Assembly (NCBI GenBank): GCA_002402375.1
Contig: DHFT01000050.1
Location: forward strand, 1 to 36,397
DNA length: 36,397 nucleotides
Direction of reading: 5' to 3'
From: Elusimicrobia bacterium UBA4817
GTDB taxonomy: Bacteria > Elusimicrobiota > UBA8919
Part shown: piece by piece, positions 8,765 to 17,053 of the stretch
Layout of the letters: the number at the start of each line of letters is the position of its first letter
Position numbering within the stretch: position 1 is the stretch's first letter
Translations under genes and position numbers: made by a program
The notes under the pieces: model-generated
Told to the model about the DNA's origin: nothing
Seen by the model: the letters and a program-made list of their open reading frames with translations, nothing else
Database searches by the model: none

Positions 8765-10293
8765 ATCAATCGAACGATAAATTTTTGCTTCTTTTAGATG
8801 CCAACAGAATTCTCACCTCCACGCTTGATATAAATAAACTTCTCACCGTGATAATGGAACTTGCCCAAAAAGTTGTAAATGCCGAGGCATCTTCACTTTT
8901 ATTGATTGATGAAAATACAGGTGAACTTTATTTTGATGTGACAACGGGTGTTGTCGCCGATGAGGTAAAAAGAATTCGGCTTAAAACCGGCGAAGGAATT
9001 GCCGGATGGTGCGCCGTTCACAACAGGTCTTTAATCGTTGAAGACGCCGCAAAGGATACCAGATGGACAGGCCGCGCTGACGTTAAATCCGGTTTCCAAA
9101 CAAAATCAATAATATGCACGCCTTTAAGATACAAGGGCAGAGTGCTCGGTGTGATTGAGGGCATCAATTCTGTCGGCAGAGAATTTTTTACTGACGATGA
9201 TTTGCCTTTTTTTGAGGCGTTTGCAAATCAGGCGGCGGTTGCTCTGGAAAATGCTCGTCTGTTTATGAAATTGATTCAGGAAAAAGGAAAAATTACCGCC
9301 GCCTTTGACGGGATGAGCGAATCCGTTTTTGTGACCGATAAAAACGGGACAATTACGCAGGCGAATAAATCGGCGTTTAATCTGACAAATTCCGAGAATA
9401 TTACCGGTCTTTTGTTCTCAAAAATGTTAAACGATATAGGATTTGAAATACCCCCGGATTTGCTTAAATTCGACGGCAAAACAAAAATTTCTGAAATTGT
9501 AAAAAAGACCGGTTCGCAAATTTTTCTTAATTGCGTTATTACAAAAATTACAGGCAGAGACGAGGGAATTGACGGGTATATTTTAGTAATAAGGGATGTA
9601 ACCGGCGAGAAAAAAGAAGAACTCCTAAAGCGGACTTTTCTATCCCTTATTTCACACAAACTCAAAACCCCGCTTGTAAGTATTGTAGGATACCTTCCTT
9701 TTTTGGCGGAGGAGAAACTGACGCCCAATCAGCAAAAAACGATTTCTGTTTTGCAAAGTCAGAGCGAACGGCTTGTTGAACTTGTGGAGAGTTTGTTGAG
9801 ATTTACAGTGATTGAGTCCGATGCGCTTGAACTTAAAAAGGAAAAAGTTTTCGTTGAAAAAATTGTTTCCGAGACGGTTAACGATTTGAATAAAAAATTA
9901 AAAGATGTTGCGGTTGATGTTTCGGATTTATCCGCTCTCGGCGAAATTTTTGTTGATAAAGAAAAAATAAAAGAGGCGATGAAATGTATTTTAGAAAATG
10001 CGGTCAAGTTTAATAAAAATCCTAAAAAATCTGTGAAAATTACCGGTGAACTTCAAGCTGGCGCGGTGACTATAAACATTGAGGACAACGGCGCCGGATT
10101 TCCGCTTTCTGAAAAAGAAAAAATTTTTGAGAAGTTTTATCAGATTGAAGAATCGTTCACAGGTCAGGTGGCCGGCGCCGGTCTCGGGTTACCGCTTGCT
10201 AAAAGAATAATTTCTGTCCACGGCGGCAGTATTTCGGTTGCCTCAAAAATAAATGAAGGTTCAAAATTCACAATAATAATTCCCAAAAAATAA
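8761..10293 (+). CDS. GAF-PAS sensor histidine kinase, orphan
   Basis: A cytoplasmic sensor kinase without transmembrane segments. The GAF domain is at about residues 20-165 (ASSLLLIDENTGEL, GEGIAGWCA, CTPLRYKGRVLGVIE). A PAS-like region at about 178-275 starts with MSESVFVTDKNG. The HisKA domain has LISHKLKTP with the predicted phospho-acceptor His299. The HATPase domain has the N box ENAVKFNKN (near 415), G1 EDNGAGF (near 440) and G2 GAGLGLPLA (near 472). No response regulator is in the window, so the partner is elsewhere. The overlap with the DUF502 gene suggests the membrane protein and kinase may work together; that is inference. Confidence 0.93.
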   Translation: MNQSNDKFLLLLDANRILTSTLDINKLLTVIMELAQKVVNAEASSLLLIDENTGELYFDVTTGVVADEVKRIRLKTGEGIAGWCAVHNRSLIVEDAAKDTRWTGRADVKSGFQTKSIICTPLRYKGRVLGVIEGINSVGREFFTDDDLPFFEAFANQAAVALENARLFMKLIQEKGKITAAFDGMSESVFVTDKNGTITQANKSAFNLTNSENITGLLFSKMLNDIGFEIPPDLLKFDGKTKISEIVKKTGSQIFLNCVITKITGRDEGIDGYILVIRDVTGEKKEELLKRTFLSLISHKLKTPLVSIVGYLPFLAEEKLTPNQQKTISVLQSQSERLVELVESLLRFTVIESDALELKKEKVFVEKIVSETVNDLNKKLKDVAVDVSDLSALGEIFVDKEKIKEAMKCILENAVKFNKNPKKSVKITGELQAGAVTINIEDNGAGFPLSEKEKIFEKFYQIEESFTGQVAGAGLGLPLAKRIISVHGGSISVASKINEGSKFTIIIPKK

Positions 10294-10377
10294 AATGGAA
10301 CAAATGTTCCATTTATTAGACGGCGGATTGTCCCCCACGAAGAAATTTATCAGACGGTGAAGCGGAACAAATGTTCC
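10293..10377 (+). promoter_or_regulatory. Two LexA (SOS) box-like palindromes upstream of tldD
   Basis: Site 1 (10293-10314) has 10-bp arms, AAATGGAACA and TGTTCCATTT, around AA. Site 2 (10364-10377) is GGAACA-AA-TGTTCC. Both contain GAAC-AAAT-GTTC, which fits the GAACRNRYGTTYC box of LexA/DinR known from Firmicutes and several other phyla. They are 71 bp apart, centre to centre, in the 94-nt gap before tldD. Because GGAACA also recurs in this genome's repeats, regulation by LexA is a hypothesis. Confidence 0.5.
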
Positions 10378-10387
10378 ATTTTGGAAT

Positions 10388-11755
10388 ATGGATATTATGA
10401 AAAAAACAGAAGTTGATTTGATACTTAAGAAAATGCTCCGGAACGGCGGCGAGTTTGCCGAAATATATTTTGAGGAAACAGAATCCTCGGGATTCACATT
10501 TATTGACAAAAAGGTTGATGCAGCGTCTTCTGGCTCGTCGAGCGGGTGCGGGCTTCGGCTTATAAAAAATGAAGAAACATATTTTGCCTCCCAGTCGTCG
10601 CCGTCCGTTGCAACTATGTTTGCGCTTGCTACAAAACTTTCGGGGAGTTCCATTGAACCGTCGGAGTCAATTCAACCGATAATAATTGAAACCCCTTCAA
10701 TTTCTGACCGGACGTCGGATTTGCATCAGTACTTAAAAATTATAGAAAGTATTGATAAGAATCTGCGGCGGAAATCTTCGCAGATAAAACAACTTTCGTT
10801 TCATTTATCAACAGGGCGAAAAAACTTTTTCGTAGCCAATTCTCAAAAAACAGATGTATCAGGCAAAAGAAATTCCGCAATTTTTACGGTAGCGCTCGTC
10901 GTTTCAGACGGTAAAATTACCCAAACTGCCCACGAAGTTATAGCGGAGAACTCACTCCAAAAAATAAAATTTGAAAGCATAGAAAAAATGTCTGAAATTG
11001 CGTATAAAAGGGCGACAGATTTGCTGAATGTGGCGATTCCGTCGCCCGCCGGTGAAATGCCGGTTGTAATTTCTTCTTCCTCGGGCGGCACTATGATTCA
11101 CGAGGCAATAGGGCACTCGCTTGAAGCCGATGCGGTGCAAAAAGGAATTTCGCCGGTTTATCTCGGCAAAATAGGAAAAAAAGTTGCGAATGAAAAAATT
11201 ACCGTCGTGGATAATTCCACGCTTGAAAACGCCCGCGGCTCATATCAGTATGACGATGAAGGTACGCCTTCGCAGAAAACGGTTCTTGTTGAAAACGGGC
11301 TCTTGAAAAATTATCTTTATGATTTATTCACCGCAAAAAAAGACAACACAAAATCCACGGGAAACGGCCGGCGGGAATCGTATCATCATAAGCCGATTCC
11401 GAGAATGTCAAACACATATATTGCACCCGGCAAAGACAATCCCGAAGAAATTTTACAAAGTGTCCCAAAAGGAATTTTCGTAAAAAAGATGGGCGGCGGT
11501 CAGGTGAATACTGCAAACGGCGATTTTATCTTTGAGGTTGAAGAGGGCTACGAAATTATAGACGGTAAATTAGGGAAAATGTTAAGAAATGCATCGCTTA
11601 TAGGAAACGGTCCGGAGATCTTAAATTCAATTGATATGGTCGGCACCGACATCGGCTGGCAGCCCGGCACCTGCGGAAAAGACGGTCAGGGCGTTCCCGT
11701 TCTTGACGGCCAACCCACCCTTAGAATCCCCAAGATTACCGTCGGCGGAACATAA
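10388..11755 (+). CDS. tldD: TldD-family metalloprotease subunit
   Basis: TldD pairs with TldE (PmbA) to form a zinc protease that degrades unfolded peptides and matures some modified peptides; TldD carries the metal site. The diagnostic HEAIGHS motif starts at His238 (His238, Glu239 and His243), and downstream TGNGRRESYHHKPIPRMSN is also characteristic. The length of 455 residues is normal. The start could be the ATG at 10388 or at 10397. No TldE gene is in the window, so the partner is encoded elsewhere or the protein acts alone. Two SOS-box-like palindromes precede it. Confidence 0.93.
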   Translation: MDIMKKTEVDLILKKMLRNGGEFAEIYFEETESSGFTFIDKKVDAASSGSSSGCGLRLIKNEETYFASQSSPSVATMFALATKLSGSSIEPSESIQPIIIETPSISDRTSDLHQYLKIIESIDKNLRRKSSQIKQLSFHLSTGRKNFFVANSQKTDVSGKRNSAIFTVALVVSDGKITQTAHEVIAENSLQKIKFESIEKMSEIAYKRATDLLNVAIPSPAGEMPVVISSSSGGTMIHEAIGHSLEADAVQKGISPVYLGKIGKKVANEKITVVDNSTLENARGSYQYDDEGTPSQKTVLVENGLLKNYLYDLFTAKKDNTKSTGNGRRESYHHKPIPRMSNTYIAPGKDNPEEILQSVPKGIFVKKMGGGQVNTANGDFIFEVEEGYEIIDGKLGKMLRNASLIGNGPEILNSIDMVGTDIGWQPGTCGKDGQGVPVLDGQPTLRIPKITVGGT

Positions 11756-11801
11756 AAAAGTTTATTGTCTAAAATAAATTTTTTTAAAATAATAAAAACA
11801 C

Positions 11802-11858
11802 TTGACAAAATTGCTATTATTGTATAAAATAATACAAAAAGATGTATAATAAGATACA
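11802..11858 (+). promoter_or_regulatory. Promoter with twin operator palindromes for the nucleotidyltransferase pair
   Basis: TTGACA (11802-11807), a 17-nt spacer and TAAAAT (11825-11830) form a sigma-70-type promoter. Overlapping and following the -10 are two inverted repeats with the same geometry: TTGTAT-N6-ATACAA (11820-11837) and TGTAT-N6-ATACA (11843-11858). Their centres are 22 bp apart, about two helical turns. A further TGTAT half-site touches the start codon (11865-11869). This layout suggests cooperative autorepression. Confidence 0.7.
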
Positions 11859-11867
11859 AGTATATGT

Positions 11868-12458
11868 ATGAATTACAGAATAAATAAACAGGAACTGTTA
11901 GAGAGATTATCCGTTTGGGAGAGTTTCTTAAAAAGAAAAGTAAGTCTCATTGCCTGCGGCGGAACCGCAATGACATTGCTCGGCATAAAGGACTCAACGA
12001 AAGACATTGATTTGTTAATCCCGGCGCCAAAGCAATATAAATACCTCATAAATATTTTGAAGCAACTCGGCTATAAACCGGTTACCGGTAATGGCTGGGC
12101 CAGAGAAGGCGACTTTGTATTTGATTTGTTCAAAGGGAAAAGTATTCATACTACGGAACTCCTGGATTCGCCACTTAAGGAGGATAAACATATTTTTATT
12201 GCCGAATTAAATCATATTTATCTCGGCGCTTTAAATTATTATGATTTGATTATAAGCAAAATATTCCGGTCGTTGAGCGTAGATACTGAAGATTGTATAA
12301 CATTGATTAAAGCAAAAAAAAGTGAAATTGATTTCAAAAAATTAAAACGACTTTATTACGAAACGGCATCTTATGATGTATCGGAAGATACAGTAATAAA
12401 ATATTTTGAATCATTTATTGAAAAACTGAAAAAGGAAGGCATTTACGATGAAAAATAA
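11868..12458 (+). CDS. Nucleotidyltransferase-fold protein (DUF6036/AbiEii-like), possible toxin or antitoxin partner
   Basis: The N-terminal half shows the nucleotidyltransferase signature: GGT (Gly31-Gly32) in a CGGTAMTLLG loop, then the catalytic pair Asp46-x-Asp48 in STKDIDLLIP, and a plausible third acidic residue at Asp86 in FVFDLFKG. Proteins of this shape occur in abortive-infection and toxin-antitoxin modules and in stand-alone pairs of unknown role. The exact family is my judgement by motif, not a search. It has its own promoter and operators and overlaps the next gene by 11 nt, so the two form a unit. The C-terminal half is helical and Lys-rich without a recognisable motif. Confidence 0.75.
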   Translation: MNYRINKQELLERLSVWESFLKRKVSLIACGGTAMTLLGIKDSTKDIDLLIPAPKQYKYLINILKQLGYKPVTGNGWAREGDFVFDLFKGKSIHTTELLDSPLKEDKHIFIAELNHIYLGALNYYDLIISKIFRSLSVDTEDCITLIKAKKSEIDFKKLKRLYYETASYDVSEDTVIKYFESFIEKLKKEGIYDEK

Positions 12459-13116
12459 TCTTACTGAAAATCTAAATCAACTTGGTTTTCCCGTTATGAA
12501 AAAAGAAGCAAAACTGGACGCAAACGCCGTATTGGTCGATGTTGTTAAAAGCAAGGATATGCGGCTCTGGGACGGATTTCCCGTTATGTTAGCCAATGCT
12601 CTAAAAAAAGATTTGTTTGATTTCCATAAAACGGTTAAATATCTGAAAAATGAATCAGACAAAAATACATTTTACGAGTTAACGGCATTATCGTTGGCAC
12701 TTTATCATAATTTAAACCTTGAATATAACTGGTCAAAAGAGTTATATAATTTTCTTAATTCAAATGATAAGAACAAGTATAATACATATCTTAAAAAAAT
12801 GGAAAATAGCGAGGATTTATTCGTAGCGAAACATAAAATGTCAAGTCAGAGATTAAAGGAAACATTCAGAAATTATGCTCTTGAGGAAAAAACAAAACTC
12901 AAAGAGTTGTTAGAATTGAAAGACGAGTATAATTTAGAGTTCGCTCTATCGCAGGTGTTTTCGTCCAAGCAAAAAGATTTGTTTTACAAAAAATTAAAAA
13001 ATGAAAAATTGACGAAAACCGAGAAAGAGTATTTTTCAAGAACGGTAAAAAAGAAACTACATGCTTTGGCAAATAATGAACTTCATTCGTTGGCTCAAAA
13101 ATTATTGCAATTTTGA
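12448..13116 (+). CDS. Unknown protein, partner of the nucleotidyltransferase
   Basis: I do not recognise a named family. It is a 222-residue soluble, helix-rich, Lys-rich protein with no signal peptide. The last 60 residues (SSKQKDLFYKKLKNEKLT, then TEKEYFSRTVKKKLHALAN) resemble a winged or sigma-region-4-like helix-turn-helix in rhythm, so it could be the DNA-binding member that acts on the twin operators at 11820-11858. That is inference. It overlaps the nucleotidyltransferase gene by 11 nt. Codon use is more A-rich than in the flanking core genes, consistent with an acquired pair. Confidence 0.65.
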   Translation: MKNNLTENLNQLGFPVMKKEAKLDANAVLVDVVKSKDMRLWDGFPVMLANALKKDLFDFHKTVKYLKNESDKNTFYELTALSLALYHNLNLEYNWSKELYNFLNSNDKNKYNTYLKKMENSEDLFVAKHKMSSQRLKETFRNYALEEKTKLKELLELKDEYNLEFALSQVFSSKQKDLFYKKLKNEKLTKTEKEYFSRTVKKKLHALANNELHSLAQKLLQF

Positions 13117-13346
13117 TGACCCTTGGGCAAGGAGAATAATAAGTTGTAGAGAGATAAAATAGAAAATGTGGAGTGTCCCGATTTTCCCTAAAAAAGATTT
13201 ATAAACGAGAACAAGTTAAGTTATTAAGAGTTGGACAGTGAATTTATACTGTTCCGTAATAATTCCCTGAAAATTAGTTGTGGAAATCAAGGATGTCCCG
13301 ATTTACGCGATTTACGTTAAAAAATAGGGAGAATATAGAGAATGTT
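13117..13346. other. Non-coding gap downstream of the nucleotidyltransferase pair
   Basis: This 230-nt gap has no convincing gene. It holds an 11-nt direct repeat, TGTCCCGATTT, at 13174-13184 and 13294-13304, with TGTGGA shortly before each copy. It also has an imperfect dyad GGACAGT..ACTGTTCC (13233-13254). No clear terminator hairpin or promoter was found. It could be the remnant of an insertion, but no transposase is present. Confidence 0.45.
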
Positions 13347-14462
13347 ATGGTTATGAAAAAATTGATAATTTTCTTATTATTACTGACTGTAAATTTAATA
13401 TATTCGGAAGCACAAAATACATTAGATTCAGATTTCATTATATTTTCTGAAGAAACAAACGAAGGATTAAAAATAAAAAGTTTAGATGTAAATTCTAAAA
13501 AAGAACAGATACTTTTTTTCGAACCATTTAGACCAGTAAAAAGTGTTAGTTTTATAAAACCCAATTCAATTATTTATTTATCAAAGAATGAAATTATTAC
13601 TTGGACTTCAAATACTGGGAAAAAAAGCACACCTTTTCCGCAGTTGTCATTAAAGAATAATGAGGGAAGGAGCATTTCTATTTCTCCCCAAGGCGATAAA
13701 ATAGTATATCTAAAAACAATTGATAATAAAAAAAATCTTAAAGTATATCTTAAAGGACAGAGACAAAAATATAGACCTGTCGGATACAAAGCAGAATTGC
13801 ACATTTTAGATTTGAAAACAAAAAAAGATGAAATACTTTCTGATAATGCTTTAGTGGGCTCCCTGTATTACCATCCGACTTGGTCTATTGACGGTAATCA
13901 AATCGCTTTTGTGTCAACATTTGAAAAAAAATATTTAGATACAAATTTTCTTAATACTTTACAAATAGCAAAAAATAAACCAATAACTTCCGTAGTTCCG
14001 TTAGCCATATTTATTTATGACTTAAAAGATAAAAAATTAAGCTTTGTTTCATTAGGCGTAATGCCCAGATTTAGCCCAGATAATGAAAAAATATTAACTA
14101 TTGAAATGGGCAAACGTTTAAATGACCGTTTGAAAATTGTTGACCTTGTTATAAAAAAAGAGATCATACTTCCAACCAAAGGGGCATGGAAAATTAGAGA
14201 TACCTGCTGGTCGTTCGATGGTAGCTTTATTGCATATTTAGGTTCTCCTAAAAGAAGTCTTTCCCGCATAACAGAAATTATTATAGGTGGAGATGATAGC
14301 GATAAGGGACTCTGGATAACTTCTGTAGACGGCTCATATGAAAAATATTTGAAAACGGGTTTTATTAAAAAGTTAATTTGGTGGGAAAAAAAAGGGATTG
14401 AAGGTAGTTCTAAAACCGTCCCCGTCAGCGAAAAAAGGCAGGGTTTTCGTAAGGTAAAATGA
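13347..14462 (+). CDS. Exported TolB-like / PD40 beta-propeller protein of unknown function
   Basis: A signal peptide (residues about 3-22, Ile/Leu-rich, ending near YSEA) precedes a domain of repeated beta-propeller-like segments. Examples are SISPQGDKIVYL, HPTWSIDGNQIAFVS, PRFSPDNEKILT and CWSFDGSFIAYLG, the pattern of PD40/TolB blades. The family role ranges from Tol-Pal to peptidase propellers, and no catalytic domain is attached here. I choose the ATG at 13347 (or 13353) because it starts the signal peptide; an upstream TTG at 13278 would add a basic extension. The stop overlaps the macrodomain gene by 4 nt. Unlike other exported proteins here, its signal peptide is not repeat-derived. 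Confidence 0.78.
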   Translation: MVMKKLIIFLLLLTVNLIYSEAQNTLDSDFIIFSEETNEGLKIKSLDVNSKKEQILFFEPFRPVKSVSFIKPNSIIYLSKNEIITWTSNTGKKSTPFPQLSLKNNEGRSISISPQGDKIVYLKTIDNKKNLKVYLKGQRQKYRPVGYKAELHILDLKTKKDEILSDNALVGSLYYHPTWSIDGNQIAFVSTFEKKYLDTNFLNTLQIAKNKPITSVVPLAIFIYDLKDKKLSFVSLGVMPRFSPDNEKILTIEMGKRLNDRLKIVDLVIKKEIILPTKGAWKIRDTCWSFDGSFIAYLGSPKRSLSRITEIIIGGDDSDKGLWITSVDGSYEKYLKTGFIKKLIWWEKKGIEGSSKTVPVSEKRQGFRKVK

Positions 14463-14977
14463 ACACAAAGATTGAGATTATTCTCGGTGATATTACGAAG
14501 GTAAAAGTTGACGCTATTGTCAATGCGGCGAATCAAACGCTTTTGGGCGGCGGCGGTGTGGACGGTGCGATTCATCGTGCAGCAGGCCCGCAACTTTTAG
14601 AGGAATGCCGTAAACTGGGAGGATGCAAAACCGGTTTCGCAAAAATTACAAAGGGGTATAACCTGCCTTCAAGGTTCGTCATTCATACCGTCGGTCCTGT
14701 CTGGCACGAGGGGAATTACAACGAAAAAAAACTGCTTTCAATGTGTTATGAAAATTCTTTATCTATCGCAGCGGAAAATAAAATCAAGTCCATTGCATTT
14801 CCGTCAATTTCAACCGGCGTTTACCGGTTTCCTATAGAGTTGGCTGCTCCCATTGCTCTTACGACGACGAAAAATTTCGTTGAAAAAAAGCCAGTTATTG
14901 AAAAAATAATTTTTGCTTTATTCTCCGAAAAAGACCTCAAAATTTATTCCCGTTTTTACGAAGATATTTTTAAATAA
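14459..14977 (+). CDS. Macrodomain protein (O-acetyl-ADP-ribose deacetylase-like)
   Basis: A YmdB/MacroD-type macrodomain that hydrolyses O-acetyl-ADP-ribose or ADP-ribosyl esters. The opening GDITKVKVDAIVNAAN and the loop GGGGVDGAIHRAAG are diagnostic. Asn25 and Asp35 fall at the numbering of the catalytic residues of E. coli YmdB. FPSISTGVYRFP is the phosphate-binding loop. The length of 172 residues is typical of a single macrodomain. It starts in the ATGA ending the propeller gene. No ADP-ribosyltransferase or sirtuin is visible nearby. Confidence 0.94.
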   Translation: MNTKIEIILGDITKVKVDAIVNAANQTLLGGGGVDGAIHRAAGPQLLEECRKLGGCKTGFAKITKGYNLPSRFVIHTVGPVWHEGNYNEKKLLSMCYENSLSIAAENKIKSIAFPSISTGVYRFPIELAAPIALTTTKNFVEKKPVIEKIIFALFSEKDLKIYSRFYEDIFK

Positions 14978-15005
14978 AGGTTTGTTTTCTACCTTCTATT
15001 TTTGC

Positions 15006-15034
15006 TTGACTTTTCTTGCCTTTTTTTATAACAT
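15006..15034 (+). promoter_or_regulatory. Candidate promoter close to the aspS start codon
   Basis: TTGACT (15006-15011) is followed by TATAAC (15027-15032, 15-nt spacer) or TAACAT (15029-15034, 17-nt spacer). The predicted transcript would begin only a few bases before the ATG at 15045, and no Shine-Dalgarno sequence is visible, so aspS mRNA may be nearly leaderless. Confidence 0.45.
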
Positions 15035-15044
15035 ACCTGAATAA

Positions 15045-16808
15045 ATGAAACGAACACATAATTGCGGGCAATTGCGTAGTTCCGATATTTCAAAAAAGGT
15101 AATTCTTTGCGGATGGGTGCATACCCGTCGGGACCACGGTGGAATTATTTTTATTGATTTACGCGATAGGTACGGCATTACGCAGGTCGTTTTCGGTTAC
15201 GGCGATGTACTTTCCAAAGCGAAGGATTTGAAGCCGGAATATGTGGTTTCAATTGAAGGAACCGTAAGCAAAAGACCCGAAGGCACCGTCAATAAAAATC
15301 TGCCCACCGGCGAAATAGAAATTTCTGCTGAAAAATTTGAAATACTGAATACATCAAAAACCCCGCCGTTTGAAATTGATTCAGTGAACATTCCCTCCGA
15401 AGAGGTTCGCCTTAAATACAGGTATATTGACCTGCGCCGTCAGGAAATGAAGAAAAATATTCTTTTGCGGCACGAAATAATTTTTGCAGTCAGAAATTAT
15501 TTAAGTAAAAATGATTTTATAGACGTGGAAACGCCGCAGTTGACGAAGTCCACTCCGGAGGGCGCCCGCGATTTTCTTGTTCCTTCCAGATACGAGCCGG
15601 GGAAATTTTTTGCGCTACCGCAGTCGCCTCAACTTTTCAAACAACTTTTAATGGTTTCCGGATTTGACAGGTATTTCCAAATAGCAAAATGTTTCCGTGA
15701 CGAGGATTTGCGTTCCGACAGGCAGCCGGAGTTCACCCAGATTGATATTGAGATGTCTTTTATTGACGAGGATGATATAATTTCTGTTACCGAAAAACTT
15801 ATTTTTGAGATTTTCAGAGTTGCCGGTGTTGAGATAAAAATTCCGTTTGAAAGAATGTCTTACGATACCGCGCTGCTGAAATACGGAGTTGACCGTCCGG
15901 ATACGAGGTTTGCTCTTGAAATTTCCGACTTATCGGAAACGCTTAAAAATACCGGTTTCAAGGTTTTTGCGGAAACTATAAAGACCGGCGGTGTTGTCAG
16001 GGGGATTTGTGCGTCCTGCGGCGAAAAATTTTCCCGTCAGCAGATTGACAATTTAACGGATTTTGTCAAAAAATTCGGCGGCCGAGGCCTGGCATGGATG
16101 AAAATGACGGAAAAGGGTTTCGAATCCAATATCGTAAAATTTTTTACGCCGGTCGAACTTGAAAATATCGGGAGAACATTTAATTCAAAGCCCGGTGACA
16201 TTGTATTTTTTGCCGCCGACAAGGAAAAAACTGTCTGCGATGTTCTGGGCGCTTTGCGGGTTCAACTTGCGGAAATGCTCGGTATTATTCCGAAAGATAA
16301 ATTTAATTTTTTATGGGTGGTAGATTTTCCGCTTTTTGCGTATAATTCCGAAGAAAAAAAATGGGATGCCGTGCATCATCCGTTCACCTCACCAAAAGAT
16401 GATATATCCAATCTTTCAATCTTTCAATCTTTCAATCTTTCAAATCTTAAATCCCGTGCTTATGACATTGTCTTAAACGGAGTTGAACTCGGCGGCGGTT
16501 CAATAAGAATTCATAAAAAAGATGTACAGGAAAAAATATTTGACATATTGAATATTACAAAAGAGGATGCCGATATGAAATTCGGATTTTTACTTTCCGC
16601 ACTTGAATACGGCGCTCCTCCGCACGGCGGCATTGCGCTCGGACTTGACAGGATAATAGCTATGCTCACAAAATCGGAGTCAATAAGAGATGTCATCGCA
16701 TTTCCGAAAACCCAGTCGGGAAGTTGTCTGCTTACAAATGCACCATCGTTCGTTGCCGAAAGACAGTTGAAAGAATTAAAAATAAAGATTGATACGGCAA
16801 AAAAATGA
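15045..16808 (+). CDS. aspS: Aspartyl-tRNA synthetase, bacterial type, predicted non-discriminating
   Basis: A class II synthetase charging tRNA-Asp. The anticodon-binding OB fold is N-terminal. Motif 2 is FRDEDLRSDRQPEFTQ, motif 3 is GIALGLDRIIAML, and a GAD-type insertion lies between; 587 residues is the usual bacterial length. His31 in RRDHGG, and RPEGT near residue 80, correspond to the His/Gly signature of non-discriminating AspRS; discriminating enzymes such as E. coli have Leu at the first position. If so, it also makes Asp-tRNA-Asn, which needs GatCAB (not in the window). A five-unit 8-bp repeat (16408-16448) encodes about 14 residues in frame. The start is the ATG at 15045, without a clear ribosome-binding site. 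Confidence 0.95.
   Translation: MKRTHNCGQLRSSDISKKVILCGWVHTRRDHGGIIFIDLRDRYGITQVVFGYGDVLSKAKDLKPEYVVSIEGTVSKRPEGTVNKNLPTGEIEISAEKFEILNTSKTPPFEIDSVNIPSEEVRLKYRYIDLRRQEMKKNILLRHEIIFAVRNYLSKNDFIDVETPQLTKSTPEGARDFLVPSRYEPGKFFALPQSPQLFKQLLMVSGFDRYFQIAKCFRDEDLRSDRQPEFTQIDIEMSFIDEDDIISVTEKLIFEIFRVAGVEIKIPFERMSYDTALLKYGVDRPDTRFALEISDLSETLKNTGFKVFAETIKTGGVVRGICASCGEKFSRQQIDNLTDFVKKFGGRGLAWMKMTEKGFESNIVKFFTPVELENIGRTFNSKPGDIVFFAADKEKTVCDVLGALRVQLAEMLGIIPKDKFNFLWVVDFPLFAYNSEEKKWDAVHHPFTSPKDDISNLSIFQSFNLSNLKSRAYDIVLNGVELGGGSIRIHKKDVQEKIFDILNITKEDADMKFGFLLSALEYGAPPHGGIALGLDRIIAMLTKSESIRDVIAFPKTQSGSCLLTNAPSFVAERQLKELKIKIDTAKK
16408..16448 (+). repeat. 8-bp tandem repeat in frame inside aspS
   Basis: TCAATCTT repeats five times with minor variation (units at 16408, 16416, 16424, 16432 and 16440; the last has one extra A). 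It encodes SNLSIFQSFNLSNL just before the conserved RAYDIVLNG strand. It lies where AspRS proteins vary in sequence, so the frame and probably the fold are preserved. Confidence 0.9.
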
Positions 16809-17053
16809 AAACAAAAATACTGTTTTTCTTACTCACTTACTCACTTACTTACTTACTCACTGATGTTTCTGCTCAACAAAAACCGAAGACATACCGTGTC
16901 TGGGTCTGGCAGGAAAACGGGGATTGTCTCTGGAAAATAGCGGAAAAGTTTTACGGCGACGGTAGGAAGTGGAAAATTATTTACGATGCCAATAAAGATG
17001 AAATCAAAGACCCGCGAAAAATATATCCCAAACAAAAACTTATAATTCCATGA
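16805..17053 (+). CDS. Small exported LysM-domain protein
   Basis: An 82-residue protein with a signal peptide (residues about 1-23, ending near VSAQ) and one LysM domain (about 30-82): YRVWVWQENGDCLWKIAEKFYG, broken only by family-typical substitutions, and a final YPKQKLIIP. LysM binds the glycan backbone of peptidoglycan, so a periplasmic cell-wall-binding role is likely. The hydrophobic core is encoded by a 4-bp repeat (ACTC/ACTT). It starts in the ATGA that ends aspS and overlaps phoH by 4 nt. Confidence 0.88.
   Translation: MKTKILFFLLTYSLTYLLTDVSAQQKPKTYRVWVWQENGDCLWKIAEKFYGDGRKWKIIYDANKDEIKDPRKIYPKQKLIIP
16830..16863 (+). repeat. 4-bp tandem repeat encoding the LysM protein signal peptide
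   Basis: ACTC and ACTT units alternate for about eight copies and encode LTYSLTYLLTD. Related GTGAGTAA and CTCACTG arrays (reverse-complement relatives) occur at 22801-22888. Confidence 0.85.

Noticed and set aside
13117..13346. Insertion sequence remnant
   Set aside because: Only an 11-nt direct repeat and a weak dyad are present; no transposase fragment or terminal inverted repeats.
14015..14593. Minus-strand frame of 192 codons opposite the propeller and macrodomain genes
   Set aside because: It spans the 3' end of one clear gene and the 5' end of another and has no recognisable motif.
16118..16133. TTCGAATCC tRNA T-loop-like string
   Set aside because: It is within aspS coding sequence and has no acceptor or anticodon stem around it. 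No tRNA was found in the window.
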